Shown: positions 25,807-34,966 of the stretch, in pieces | Position numbering within the stretch: the first letter of the stretch is position 1 | Layout of the letters: every line of letters starts with the position of its first letter | From: an uncultured Muribaculaceae bacterium | Lineage (GTDB): Bacteria; Bacteroidota; Bacteroidia; Bacteroidales; Muribaculaceae | Length of the DNA stretch: 64,000 bases | Assembly (NCBI GenBank): GCA_910578665.1 | Contig: CAJTQU010000005.1 | Coordinates: forward strand, 1-64,000 | Reading direction: 5' to 3' | Program-made: the position numbers and the translations under genes | The notes under the pieces: generated by a model | Told to the model about the DNA's origin: nothing | The model's input: the letters and a program-made list of their open reading frames with translations, nothing else | Databases searched by the model: none

Positions 25807-26499
25807 ATGAAAAAGATAGTATTTTCCACAGGTGCCGGCATAAGCGCCGAAAGCGGCATAACCACATTCCGCGACGCCGGCGGCCTGTGGGAGCAGTATC
25901 CGGTGATGCAGGTCGCCTCTGCCGAGGGATTTGCCGCAGACCCCGGACTTGTGCACAGATTCTATAACGCGCGCCGCCACGATCTTGCCAAGGCCGCCCC
26001 TAACGAGGCTCACAAACTGATAGCCGGCCTGCAAGACAGCTTTGACGTGCGCGTGGTGACCCAGAACGTCGACGACCTGCACGAGCGCGCAGGATCGCGC
26101 AACGTGCTCCACCTGCACGGCGAGCTGATGAAGCTGCGTTCGGTCATCCGTCCGGAATACACCGAGACCCTCACGCCCGACAATCTGGATTCGTCACCGG
26201 ACACACGCGGACGCAACGGCGACCCCATGCGACCCCATATCGTGTTTTTCGGCGAAGCGGTGCCCGAAATCGACACGGCTATGCGTCTGGCTGCCAGCGC
26301 CGACATCTTCGTGGTTATAGGTACGAGCCTGAACGTGTATCCGGCAGCCGGCCTCATGCGCTGCGTGCGCCCCGGCACGCCGGTATATTACATAGATCCC
26401 GATCCGGCACCCACCCCCGGCATGCCGGACATACGGGTCATGGCGGTCAAAGCCACCGAGGGCATGCGCATGCTTGACCGCGAACTGCGAGGCATATAA
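25807..26499 (+). CDS. Sir2-family NAD-dependent protein deacylase (CobB-like)
   Basis: 230 aa from the ATG at 25807; the frame extends to 25780, but that ATG overlaps the promoter box. NAD motif TGAGISAESGITTFRD, TQNVDDLHE and catalytic His104 (LHLHGEL) are present. Y53-x-x-R56 (FYNAR) is the class III signature linked to removal of succinyl and malonyl groups. The segment that normally has four zinc-binding cysteines (about residues 106-145) contains no cysteine, so the zinc module has lost its metal site. Cytosolic. Confidence 0.92.
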   Translation: MKKIVFSTGAGISAESGITTFRDAGGLWEQYPVMQVASAEGFAADPGLVHRFYNARRHDLAKAAPNEAHKLIAGLQDSFDVRVVTQNVDDLHERAGSRNVLHLHGELMKLRSVIRPEYTETLTPDNLDSSPDTRGRNGDPMRPHIVFFGEAVPEIDTAMRLAASADIFVVIGTSLNVYPAAGLMRCVRPGTPVYYIDPDPAPTPGMPDIRVMAVKATEGMRMLDRELRGI

Positions 26500-26581
26500 T
26501 ACATGCGACGGCAGGCTGCCCATATGTTGTAAAACATGTTTTTTTCTTGCCTGCATCGTTCTTTTTGTCACAAATAATAAG

Positions 26582-26589
26582 TAATTTTG
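26582..26589 (+). promoter_or_regulatory. -7 box of the 2-oxoacid oxidoreductase operon
   Basis: TAATTTTG about 80 nt before the first gene. No TTTG at the expected distance. Confidence 0.5.
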
Positions 26590-26671
26590 TGAGGCTTATG
26601 CACGCTAGTCCCCGTATGCGGACGGCACAAGCGTGGCACAAATACCGCATCAACCTAAAAATCAACCTAAT

Positions 26672-26899
26672 ATGGCAAAAGTTAAAGGAGCAATTACCGT
26701 GAACACCGTGCGTTGCAAAGGCTGCAACCTTTGCGTAGTGGCGTGCCCCACCGACACGCTCGCACTTTCACCCGAGGTCAACGACCGCGGCTATCATTTC
26801 GCCCACATGGCGAACCCGGACAACTGTACCGGATGCTGTTCATGCGCCTGGGTGTGCCCGGACGCCTGCATCGAGGTCTATCGCGTAAAAGTAGACTGA
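26672..26899 (+). CDS. 2-oxoacid:ferredoxin oxidoreductase, ferredoxin-like delta subunit
   Basis: 75 aa from the ATG at 26672. Two [4Fe-4S] motifs: CKGCNLCVVACP and CTGCCSCAWVCP. It carries electrons from the catalytic TPP subunits to free ferredoxin, as in VorD/PorD/KorD. First gene of a four-gene operon ordered delta-alpha-beta-gamma. Confidence 0.92.
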   Translation: MAKVKGAITVNTVRCKGCNLCVVACPTDTLALSPEVNDRGYHFAHMANPDNCTGCCSCAWVCPDACIEVYRVKVD

Positions 26900-26958
26900 C
26901 CCCGGTCTAATTCTAATCACCTATTTTTTATCAACACACATTCCCCACTACTTACAAT

Positions 26959-28041
26959 ATGAAAGAAGACGTAAGACTTATGAAGGGCAACGAGGCCATC
27001 GCGCACGCAGCCATCCGCTACGGCTGCGACGGCTATTTCGGATATCCCATCACCCCGCAGTCAGAAGTGCTCGAGACACTCGAGGAACTCATGCCCTGGG
27101 AGACCACCGGCATGGTTGTGCTTCAGGCCGAATCAGAGGTGGCCGCTATTAATATGGTGTACGGTGGCGCCTCTACCGGCAAAGCCGTGATGACATCATC
27201 CTCATCGCCCGGCGTGAGCCTCAAACAGGAGGGTATCTCATATATAGCAGCCGCCGAGCTTCCCGCGCTGGTGCTCAACGTTATGCGCGGCGGCCCGGGT
27301 CTGGGCACCATACAGCCCTCACAGGCCGACTATTTCCAGGCCTGCAAAGGCGGCGGCCACGGTGACTACCACCTGATCGTCCTGGCCCCCTCTACCGTAC
27401 AGGAGATGGTAGACTTCGTAGGCCTCGGTTTCGACCTCGCGTTCAAATATACCAACCCCGCCATGATTCTGGCCGACGGTGTCGTAGGACAGATGATGGA
27501 GAAAGTGGTGCTCCCCGAGCAGCGTCCGCGCCGCACCGAGGAAGAGATCCGCAAGCAGTGCCCCTGGGCCGTCAACGGCCGCAAGGACGGCCGCAAACGC
27601 AACGTAGTCACTTCTCTCGAGCTGGAAAGCTCCCGTATGGAGGTGATAAACGAACGCCTGCAGGCACGCTACGCCGAGATAGCCAAGAACGAGACACGCT
27701 GGGAGGAAATCGACACCGAAGATGCCGACTACCTCATCGTGGCATTCGGCTCGATAGCACGTATATGCACCAAGGCCAAAGAGATGGCTGCAAAAGAGGG
27801 TATCAAGGTAGGCATCCTGCGCCCCATCACACTGTGGCCCTTCCCCTATGAGGCCATCGAGAAAGCAGCACAGGGCAAGAAAGGCATCCTCTGCGTCGAG
27901 CTTAACGCCGGCCAGATGATAGAAGACGTGCGCCTGGCCGTACACGACAACCTGCCCGTCAAGCACTTCGGCCGCCTGGGCGGTATCATCCCCAGCCCCG
28001 ACGAGGTACTCGCGGCACTCAAAGAGAGAATCATCAAATAA
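26959..28041 (+). CDS. vorB: 2-oxoacid:ferredoxin oxidoreductase alpha subunit (VorB/KorA-like)
   Basis: 360 aa. The sequence has the pyrimidine-binding domain I start (NEAIAHAAIRYGCDGYFGYP ITPQSE region) and a domain II from about residue 260. It matches the family annotated as 3-methyl-2-oxobutanoate dehydrogenase subunit VorB. The true substrate (branched-chain 2-oxoacids, 2-oxoglutarate or pyruvate) cannot be read from sequence. The enzyme decarboxylates a 2-oxoacid to its acyl-CoA and reduces ferredoxin in the cytosol. Confidence 0.9.
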   Translation: MKEDVRLMKGNEAIAHAAIRYGCDGYFGYPITPQSEVLETLEELMPWETTGMVVLQAESEVAAINMVYGGASTGKAVMTSSSSPGVSLKQEGISYIAAAELPALVLNVMRGGPGLGTIQPSQADYFQACKGGGHGDYHLIVLAPSTVQEMVDFVGLGFDLAFKYTNPAMILADGVVGQMMEKVVLPEQRPRRTEEEIRKQCPWAVNGRKDGRKRNVVTSLELESSRMEVINERLQARYAEIAKNETRWEEIDTEDADYLIVAFGSIARICTKAKEMAAKEGIKVGILRPITLWPFPYEAIEKAAQGKKGILCVELNAGQMIEDVRLAVHDNLPVKHFGRLGGIIPSPDEVLAALKERIIK

Positions 28042-28067
28042 GCTCACCCTAACCGAAATCGAAATCA

Positions 28068-28829
28068 ATGGAAATCAATGATATAATCCGCGAGGAAAAC
28101 AAGGTCTACTGCAAGCCCGAGCTCCTCGACGAGGTGCACATGCACTACTGCCCTGGTTGCTCCCACGGTGTCATCCACAAGCTGGTGGCCGAGGTAGTGG
28201 CCGAGATGGGCCTTACAGACCGCACCGTAGGCGTAAGCCCCGTAGGCTGCGCCGTGTTCGCATACAATTACATCGATGTAGACTGGATCGAGGCCGCCCA
28301 CGGACGCGCACCGGCAGTGGCCACCGCTGTCAGCCGTCTCTGGCCTGACGACGTGGTATTCACCTACCAGGGTGACGGCGACATGAGCGCCATCGGTACC
28401 GCCGAGTCTATCCACGCTGCAAACCGCGGCGAGAACATCGTCATGATATTCGTAAACAACGCTATCTACGGCATGACAGGCGGACAGATGGCTCCCACCA
28501 CACTCGTGGGCCAGAAGACTGCCACAACCCCCTACGGCCGCCGCGTGGATCTCAACGGACACCCCCTGGAGATCACCAACCTCATGGCCATACTCGACGG
28601 CACATGCTATGTGACACGCCAGGCCGTACACACTCCTGCCGCAGTGCGCAAGACCAAAGCCGCCCTCAAAAAGGCATTTGAAAACGCTATCGCCAAGAAA
28701 GGTACTTCTGTAGTCGAAGTTGTGGCTACCTGCAACTCGGGATGGAAGATGAGCCCCGAGAAGTCCAACGAATGGATGGTAGAGCACATGTTTGAGAAAT
28801 ATCCTCTGGGTGACCTGAAAAACAGTTAA
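28068..28829 (+). CDS. 2-oxoacid:ferredoxin oxidoreductase beta subunit (TPP-binding)
   Basis: 253 aa. TPP-Mg motif GDGDMSAIG followed by NNAIYGMTGGQMAPTT, and the N-terminal CPGCSHGVIH. Subunit ratio and partner arrangement follow from the operon. 26 nt after the alpha gene. Confidence 0.93.
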   Translation: MEINDIIREENKVYCKPELLDEVHMHYCPGCSHGVIHKLVAEVVAEMGLTDRTVGVSPVGCAVFAYNYIDVDWIEAAHGRAPAVATAVSRLWPDDVVFTYQGDGDMSAIGTAESIHAANRGENIVMIFVNNAIYGMTGGQMAPTTLVGQKTATTPYGRRVDLNGHPLEITNLMAILDGTCYVTRQAVHTPAAVRKTKAALKKAFENAIAKKGTSVVEVVATCNSGWKMSPEKSNEWMVEHMFEKYPLGDLKNS

Positions 28830-28848
28830 TCTCTAAATCTAACAAGAA

Positions 28849-29388
28849 ATGACACAAGAAATTATCATAGCAGGCTTCGGCGGCCAGGGCGTACTCTCCA
28901 TGGGCAAGATTCTGGCTTACTCCGGCCTTATGGATGACAAGGAAGTGACCTGGATGCCGGCCTACGGCCCCGAACAGCGCGGCGGTACGGCTAACGTCAC
29001 TGTAATTCTTTCTGATGAGAGAATCTCATCGCCCATCCTGGACTCTTACGACATCGCGGTAGTGCTCAACCAGCAGAGCCTCGACAAATTTGAGAGCAAG
29101 GTCAAGCCCGGCGGCGTGCTCATCTACGATGACAACGGCATACACAATCCCCCGGCACGCACCGACATCAAGGTAGTGCGCATCGAGGCTATGAACGCAT
29201 GTCTCGAAATGGGCAACTCTAAGACTTACAACATGGTAGTGATGGGTGCCCTGCTGGAGATGATGGACTACAAACTCCCCATGGAGAACATCATCAAGGG
29301 TCTTAAGAAGAGCCTGCCAGAGCGTCACCACAAACTGATTCCTCTGAACGAGGCCGCCATCGAGAAGGGCCGTTCACTGGTACACTGA
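28849..29388 (+). CDS. 2-oxoacid:ferredoxin oxidoreductase gamma subunit
   Basis: 179 aa. The family motif GFGGQGVLSMGKIL is at the N-terminus, followed by WMPAYGPEQRGGTANVTV. It completes the alpha-beta-gamma-delta enzyme. 19 nt after the beta gene, then a terminator. Confidence 0.93.
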   Translation: MTQEIIIAGFGGQGVLSMGKILAYSGLMDDKEVTWMPAYGPEQRGGTANVTVILSDERISSPILDSYDIAVVLNQQSLDKFESKVKPGGVLIYDDNGIHNPPARTDIKVVRIEAMNACLEMGNSKTYNMVVMGALLEMMDYKLPMENIIKGLKKSLPERHHKLIPLNEAAIEKGRSLVH

Positions 29389-29409
29389 TCTCATTTTCAC
29401 TAAATAACC

Positions 29410-29450
29410 AAGCCGCTGCCATGGCTCGCTTAGAGCGCCGGCAGCGGCTT
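29410..29450 (+). terminator. Terminator of the 2-oxoacid oxidoreductase operon
   Basis: 11-bp perfect stem AAGCCGCTGCC / GGCAGCGGCTT with a 19-nt loop; TATTTT follows a few bases later. Confidence 0.75.
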
Positions 29451-29590
29451 GCGCTATTTTGTGAAAATTCTGCCCGACACTGTCACACAACACGGCCGAA
29501 GCGCGTCATAGATACAGACAGGGCCACTGACACACCCACTCTCCACACATTCCGTGTCCGGCCAGACAGGTTACACACAGAATATGCCAT

Positions 29591-30067
29591 ATGGACACAG
29601 AAGAGTTTAAATTGCTGCTTGGGCAGGCATACGGCCGCATGACAGGCACAGCCATGTCACTGCTGGGAAATGCCGATGACGCCCGTGACGCGGTGCAGGA
29701 GACTGCCGCCGCGCTCTGGCGCAACTCCGAAGCCCTGGCAGCCAGCTGCAACCCTGCGGCCTACTGTGTGGCCAGCGTGCGCAACCGGTGCGTTTCCATA
29801 CTACGCTTAAAAAAACGAGAGACACTGCTGGACGAGGCTATGTCTTTGAGCAGCGGTGACGGATACGACGATTCGGCACCTTATCTGTCAGAACTGATGA
29901 GAAGTCTGCCGGCACGCCAACGCAAAGTGTTAGAGATGAAAATCTGCGGCGATATGGAAAACAGCGAGATAGCGCTGTGCCTGGGTCTAAGCGAAGGCAA
30001 CGTCCGGCAATTGTTGTCACGAGGACGAAAAGCACTGAGACAATTATACTTAAAAGACCGAATATGA
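29591..30067 (+). CDS. ECF-type RNA polymerase sigma factor
   Basis: 158 aa. Region 2 at about 8-75 (NADDARDAVQETAAALWRN) and region 4 at about 103-152 (LPARQRKVLEMKICGDMENSEIA then GLSEGNVRQLLSRGRKAL). No region 1 or 3, as expected for ECF factors. The stop overlaps the next start by 4 nt (ATGA), the usual arrangement of a sigma factor with its membrane anti-sigma factor. The promoters it serves are not known. Confidence 0.92.
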   Translation: MDTEEFKLLLGQAYGRMTGTAMSLLGNADDARDAVQETAAALWRNSEALAASCNPAAYCVASVRNRCVSILRLKKRETLLDEAMSLSSGDGYDDSAPYLSELMRSLPARQRKVLEMKICGDMENSEIALCLGLSEGNVRQLLSRGRKALRQLYLKDRI

Positions 30068-30756
30068 AACCTTCTGATACCGACATACAGGAGTTGGAAA
30101 GACTTTTAAAGCTTTTCTATGACGGAAACACTACGGCACGACAGGAAGAAAGGCTGTACGCCCTGGCCGCCGAAGCGGAGGGGGAAACTATGCCTACGCA
30201 CCTGCAGGCCGACCTTAGGATGCTGCGTGACACAGGACTAGCACGCAGATCCGTCCTTATGGCACGCGACGCAGGCTTTACTGAATTCCTGGACACACTT
30301 ACAGGCACAGCCCCCGAACCCCGCCGGCGCGGCCGAAAAGGCTGGTGGGGCATTCTGGGCATAAGCGCCGCTGCAGCGGCCGTGGCAGCCTTGTGCTTCA
30401 ACGTGTCGCGCGTCAGCATTTCACAGGTAACAGACACACCGCCTGCCGTACAACTGGCCGCTACTTCGGAACCATACAGTATTCCGGCTCCGACAACAGA
30501 CATAGAGGATGTGGAAACAGAAACAGAAGAAACGGTGGCAGAAACCGAGACACAGAGACACAGGCGAGCGCCCTCGCCCACACGACGCAGTAATGACCTA
30601 TATACCGGACAACGCGAAGTAACCGATCCCGAAGAAGCCGCGCGCCTTGTAAGAGAAAGCTGCATGCTGCTGTCACACGTTCTCGGCAAAGCCTCGGAAG
30701 GACGCGAGGCCGCCATCACCAGGCTTGAAACAAGTTTAACAACCATACCACAATGA
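30064..30756 (+). CDS. Predicted one-TM anti-sigma factor
   Basis: 230 aa from the ATG at 30064. No family recognised by eye. The cytosolic N-terminal part (about 1-90, LERLLKLFYDGNTTARQEERLY) is helical and typical of the short zinc-free anti-sigma domain of Bacteroidota. One TM helix at 93-114 (WWGILGISAAAAAVAAL), then an outside part with a Thr/Glu-rich stretch (DIEDVETETEETVAETETQ). Role inferred from the gene order. It overlaps the genes on both sides by 4 nt. Confidence 0.7.
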   Translation: MKPSDTDIQELERLLKLFYDGNTTARQEERLYALAAEAEGETMPTHLQADLRMLRDTGLARRSVLMARDAGFTEFLDTLTGTAPEPRRRGRKGWWGILGISAAAAAVAALCFNVSRVSISQVTDTPPAVQLAATSEPYSIPAPTTDIEDVETETEETVAETETQRHRRAPSPTRRSNDLYTGQREVTDPEEAARLVRESCMLLSHVLGKASEGREAAITRLETSLTTIPQ

Positions 30757-31235
30757 AACAAAGATTTATCGCAACACTGGTGGCCATGGCACTGGGCATG
30801 ACCACATATGTGTCATTCGGCTCCGGGCGCCTCTTCGGCGACATCGGACAGAGAGATGACATAACCAGCCTATACATCGGCAAGACATTGCTGCGTCTGG
30901 TAGGAAGTTCTGTGACAGGCAGTCTGCCCGGCGTGGATATAGAAGACATCGCAGATTCTCTCGACAGCATCGAAATAGTGACCGGCGACAGCGTCAAGGC
31001 AAAAAAATTCCTTGCGGCACAGACAGTCTCGATCATCGGAAAACTGCAAGGACTTGAAGAAGCCCTGGTCAACGATGACGGAGATGACAAAACATACATC
31101 TACGTGCAGAGCGACCCGGCAGCCCCAGACATAATCAGCCGGCTGCTGATAATACAGGAAGAGGAAGACGAATACCAAATAATATCCATGACCGGTAAAA
31201 TTCCGGTAAGCGTACTCGAAGATTTAAGCGACTGA
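30753..31235 (+). CDS. DUF4252-like exported protein
   Basis: 160 aa. Signal peptide (MKQRFIATLVAMALGMTTYVSFGSG) followed by DDITSLYIGKTLLRLVG and a DIEDIADSLDSIEIVTGDS stretch, the pattern of DUF4252 proteins that follow ECF sigma factors in Bacteroidota. It has no lipobox cysteine. It may be the sensor or first target of the sigma factor; this is inference from position. Confidence 0.72.
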   Translation: MKQRFIATLVAMALGMTTYVSFGSGRLFGDIGQRDDITSLYIGKTLLRLVGSSVTGSLPGVDIEDIADSLDSIEIVTGDSVKAKKFLAAQTVSIIGKLQGLEEALVNDDGDDKTYIYVQSDPAAPDIISRLLIIQEEEDEYQIISMTGKIPVSVLEDLSD

Positions 31236-31345
31236 CATCACATGCACAACACAGACATCGAGACATGATGTTTCGCGCCGAAGCATCTCCCTTGCCAAAC
31301 CATCAAGGCAAACAACCGCAGACCCGGACTACCTAACAAATACTT

Positions 31346-33244
31346 ATGGATAAGATCAAGGCTTTTGTCAGAAAAACAATACGTCTCATGCTGTCATGGG
31401 ACCGGACCACATGCGTGCTGGCATCCGCTTTCTGGCTGTCTTTCATACTCTTCGACATCAACTGGTGCATGATGAGCACTTTCCAGCCATTCTCGCACGC
31501 CCCTCTTTATGTGTCTGGCACGGGACTGAGCCTGCTGCTAACATTACCATATGTGCTGCTACGGCGCCGCTGGCCGTCATACACACTGCTGGTCTTGCTG
31601 GAAATACTGTTTGTGGCCAACCTCATGTACGCGCGCACCTATCTGGAGGCCATACCGCTGCGTTCCTACCTCATAGCCGGCAATCTGTCAGAATTCATGC
31701 CCAGTGTATGGGCATCACTGCGCTGGACAGACATACTGTTTCTATGCATCCCAATAGCAGCCATAACTATGTGCCGCTGGCCGGTCCGGCATAATGACTA
31801 CCCAGACCATATGACCCCGTCTTGTACAAACAATTCAGGGGTGAATGATGCAAAAAGCCACCGCAAATCCCGGTGGACGGCACGCACATCAGTAGCCGGC
31901 TACCTGGTATGGACAGCCATACCGCTTGCCATAACCGTGGCGGCGTTCCCGACACCTGAAGATTTCAGACAGCATTATGCCGCATTCTCCAGCGGCGCAT
32001 ACTCATACCGCAGCGGTCCGGCGGCCTACTCCCTGGCAGGAAAACTGCTGTACGACCACATGACGTCCAGATCCGGAATCACACCGTCACAGCGGCGGCA
32101 GACCATTGATTTCATGGATTCGCGTCCGCCCGTGCCGGCTCTGCCCCACGGTGTGAAACCGCGCCGCAACCTCGTGGTCATCATGTGCGAATCGCTCGAA
32201 AGCTGGCCGGTCGGACTTGTATACGAAGGCCACGAGATAACACCCGTGCTGAACGCCCTTGTGGCCGACAGTACCACACTGTACGCCCCGTACACACTGT
32301 CACAGGCCAAAGGGGGACGCTCCATGGACGGCCAGCTGCTCATATTCAGCGGCATGCTGCCCGTAAGCGAAGGCGCGTACTCCACATCCTACCCGTCCTC
32401 GGCATTCCCATCCTTGCAACAGGCTCTGAAGCGTGACCGAAAAACCCGTAGCTTCCTGTTCACGGGCGATAAAATCAAAGTATGGAACCAGGAACAAGTG
32501 GCACGCCACCTTATGATAGACACCATAATATCATATCCCGACTATAAACTCGAAGAGGCTTTCGGAGGCTATCGCAAGCATGTTGGCGACCGGTCTTTCA
32601 TACGCCAGACAATCTCCAAACTCAAAGACGGAAGCACCTGGCGCCCAGGCCAGCCGGCACTGGTCCAGATGGTGACATACTCCGGCCATTATCCGTTCCG
32701 CCTGCCTGAAAAGGAAAGAGACTTCACCCTCAGCGGCAAGGCCCCCTCGCTTATGGAGGACTATCTGTATGTCACACACTTCACCGACCAGGCGCTAGGA
32801 GCCATGATAAACTACCTGCGCGGCAGGCCTGACTGGGACGACACGATGGTGGTAATCACCGGCGACCACGAGGGTCTGGCCGAACACCGCGCCTCGCTGG
32901 CATCATCACCAGAGGGGCAGGGCGTTGTCAGCACCATGCCCGTAGTGCCTTTCATAGTGGTCAACAGCCCCGTAGGGGGGCACATAAGCCATATCGTGGG
33001 CCAGAGCGACATTTATCCCACCATACTCCAACTGCTCGGCCTGCGCGACAGCGCCTGGAGGGGATTCGGCCGGAGCATGCTCGATCCGGACCATCCGCGC
33101 TGCGCCACCGACCCGTGGGGACGCCTGTACGGCACACCTGCGGACCCCTCGGCTCCCGACACACAACGCGAAGGATGGAAACACTCCGACCGGGCGCTGA
33201 AATTCGACCTGCTGCGCGGCACACGCTATACCGCAGAGAAATAA
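31346..33244 (+). CDS. LtaS-like sulfatase-fold membrane phosphotransferase
   Basis: 632 aa. About five TM helices in the first 200 residues, then an alkaline-phosphatase/sulfatase domain. Metal ligands include Glu282 (MCESLES), and Asp507-His508 in TGDHEG; His448 is in YSGHYP. The nucleophile position reads GGRSMDG with Ser326 where LtaS has Thr. Related enzymes move phosphoglycerol or phosphoethanolamine onto envelope glycans or lipids; the donor and acceptor here are unknown. The catalytic domain should be periplasmic. Confidence 0.83.
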   Translation: MDKIKAFVRKTIRLMLSWDRTTCVLASAFWLSFILFDINWCMMSTFQPFSHAPLYVSGTGLSLLLTLPYVLLRRRWPSYTLLVLLEILFVANLMYARTYLEAIPLRSYLIAGNLSEFMPSVWASLRWTDILFLCIPIAAITMCRWPVRHNDYPDHMTPSCTNNSGVNDAKSHRKSRWTARTSVAGYLVWTAIPLAITVAAFPTPEDFRQHYAAFSSGAYSYRSGPAAYSLAGKLLYDHMTSRSGITPSQRRQTIDFMDSRPPVPALPHGVKPRRNLVVIMCESLESWPVGLVYEGHEITPVLNALVADSTTLYAPYTLSQAKGGRSMDGQLLIFSGMLPVSEGAYSTSYPSSAFPSLQQALKRDRKTRSFLFTGDKIKVWNQEQVARHLMIDTIISYPDYKLEEAFGGYRKHVGDRSFIRQTISKLKDGSTWRPGQPALVQMVTYSGHYPFRLPEKERDFTLSGKAPSLMEDYLYVTHFTDQALGAMINYLRGRPDWDDTMVVITGDHEGLAEHRASLASSPEGQGVVSTMPVVPFIVVNSPVGGHISHIVGQSDIYPTILQLLGLRDSAWRGFGRSMLDPDHPRCATDPWGRLYGTPADPSAPDTQREGWKHSDRALKFDLLRGTRYTAEK

Positions 33245-33309
33245 TCACGGCTGCGGCAGCCGATAAATTACAACAATCCGCACACCGGACTTAAAAGGTT
33301 GGCATAAGG

Positions 33310-33341
33310 TTTGTGCGTTTCATTCGGAATTAGTAAATTTG
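33310..33341 (+). promoter_or_regulatory. Promoter of nadB
   Basis: TTTG (33310-33313), 20-nt spacer, TAAATTTG (33334-33341); the ATG at 33384 lies about 35 nt after the predicted start of transcription. Confidence 0.82.
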
Positions 33342-33383
33342 CGAGTTAATAAGCAAGGTGCTTGTTGGACTAATGGCAGAATA

Positions 33384-34952
33384 ATGGTACAACAATATGA
33401 CTATCTGGTGATAGGGTCGGGCATAGCCGGCATGAGTTTCGCCCTGAAAGTGGCAGGCTGCAACAGTCGCGTGGCACTGGTGTGCAAGTCAGCGTTGGAA
33501 GAAGCAAACACATATCTTGCGCAAGGGGGGGTGGCCAGTGTCACCAACCTGGCAGTGGACAATTTCGAGAAGCATATCAACGACACAATGATAGCCGGCG
33601 ACTGGCTGTCAGACGGAGCCGCCGTGGAAAAGGTGGTACGCGACGCACCTGAACAGATACAGTTCCTGATCGACCACGGTGTCTGCTTCGACAAAAACGA
33701 AAACGGCGATTTCGACCTGCACCGCGAAGGCGGCCACTCCGAATTCCGCATACTGCACCATGCCGACAACACGGGGGCCGAGATACAGACAAGCCTGGTC
33801 GAACAGGTGCGCTCGAACCCCTACATCGACATCTACGATCACCACCTGGCAGTGGAAATAATCACCCAGCACCATCTGGGACGCACCGTGACACGGCGCT
33901 CCAAAGACATCACATGCTACGGCGCGTACATCCTCGACGAAGACCATGACACCATAGACACATTCCTGGCACGCGTCACCCTTATGGCCACCGGGGGAGT
34001 GGGCGCCGTATACACCACCACCACAAATCCCCTTATCGCGACAGGTGACGGCATAGCCATGGTATACCGCGCAAAGGGCACGGTGGAAGACATGGAATTC
34101 ATCCAGTTCCATCCCACAGCACTGTATCATCCTGGCGACCGACCCTCCTTTCTTATCACAGAGGCCATGAGAGGCTATGGCGCCGTGCTGCGCGACATAG
34201 AGGGCAGGGAGTTCATGCACAAATATGACGAACGCCTGTCGCTGGCGCCGCGCGACATTGTGGCACGGGCCATCGACTCAGAGATGAAAGCCTCGGGCAG
34301 CGACCATGTCTATCTCGACGTCACCCATAAAGATGCCGGACAGACACGCCGGCATTTCCCGAATATATATGAAAAATGCCTGTCCCTGGGCATCGACATA
34401 ACCAGAGACTATATCCCGGTAGCTCCGGCGGCACACTATCTGTGCGGCGGCATCAAGGTAGACCTGAACGGCGAAAGCTCCATCAAACGTCTCTATGCCG
34501 TGGGCGAATGTTCCTGCACCGGACTGCACGGCGGCAACCGTCTTGCCTCCAACTCTCTGATAGAGGCAGTAGTATATGCCGATGCGGCTGCACGGCACGC
34601 GCAACTGCACATAGATGACTACGAGCTTCGCACCGATGTGCCCGAATGGAACGATGAAGGCACTGCCCATCCGGAAGAAATGGTACTCATCACCCAGAGC
34701 ATGAAAGAGGTGAACCAGATCATGGGATATTACGTTGGAATAGTGCGGTCAGACCTGCGCCTGCAGCGCGCATGGAGCCGTCTGGACATACTCAACCAGG
34801 AGACCGAGCGCCTCTTCAAGGTAAGCAAGCCGAGCCGCCCGCTATGCGAGCTCCGCAATATGATAAACGTGGCCTATCTGATCATGCGTCAGGCTATGGC
34901 CCGCAAAGAGAGCCGCGGACTACACTACACCGTCGACTATCCGCACAAGTAA
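33384..34952 (+). CDS. nadB: L-aspartate oxidase
   Basis: 522 aa from the ATG at 33384 (MVQQYDYLVIGSGIAGMSF). The frame extends to 33339, inside the promoter, so that start is rejected. FAD motif GSGIAG, NTYLAQGGVAS and the active-site region FHPTALYHPGDRPSFLITEAMRG are as in the succinate dehydrogenase/NadB family. The enzyme makes iminoaspartate for NAD synthesis; in anaerobes fumarate can replace oxygen as acceptor. No nadA or nadC lies next to it. Confidence 0.94.
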   Translation: MVQQYDYLVIGSGIAGMSFALKVAGCNSRVALVCKSALEEANTYLAQGGVASVTNLAVDNFEKHINDTMIAGDWLSDGAAVEKVVRDAPEQIQFLIDHGVCFDKNENGDFDLHREGGHSEFRILHHADNTGAEIQTSLVEQVRSNPYIDIYDHHLAVEIITQHHLGRTVTRRSKDITCYGAYILDEDHDTIDTFLARVTLMATGGVGAVYTTTTNPLIATGDGIAMVYRAKGTVEDMEFIQFHPTALYHPGDRPSFLITEAMRGYGAVLRDIEGREFMHKYDERLSLAPRDIVARAIDSEMKASGSDHVYLDVTHKDAGQTRRHFPNIYEKCLSLGIDITRDYIPVAPAAHYLCGGIKVDLNGESSIKRLYAVGECSCTGLHGGNRLASNSLIEAVVYADAAARHAQLHIDDYELRTDVPEWNDEGTAHPEEMVLITQSMKEVNQIMGYYVGIVRSDLRLQRAWSRLDILNQETERLFKVSKPSRPLCELRNMINVAYLIMRQAMARKESRGLHYTVDYPHK

Positions 34953-34966
34953 AAAGAAACAAGAAA

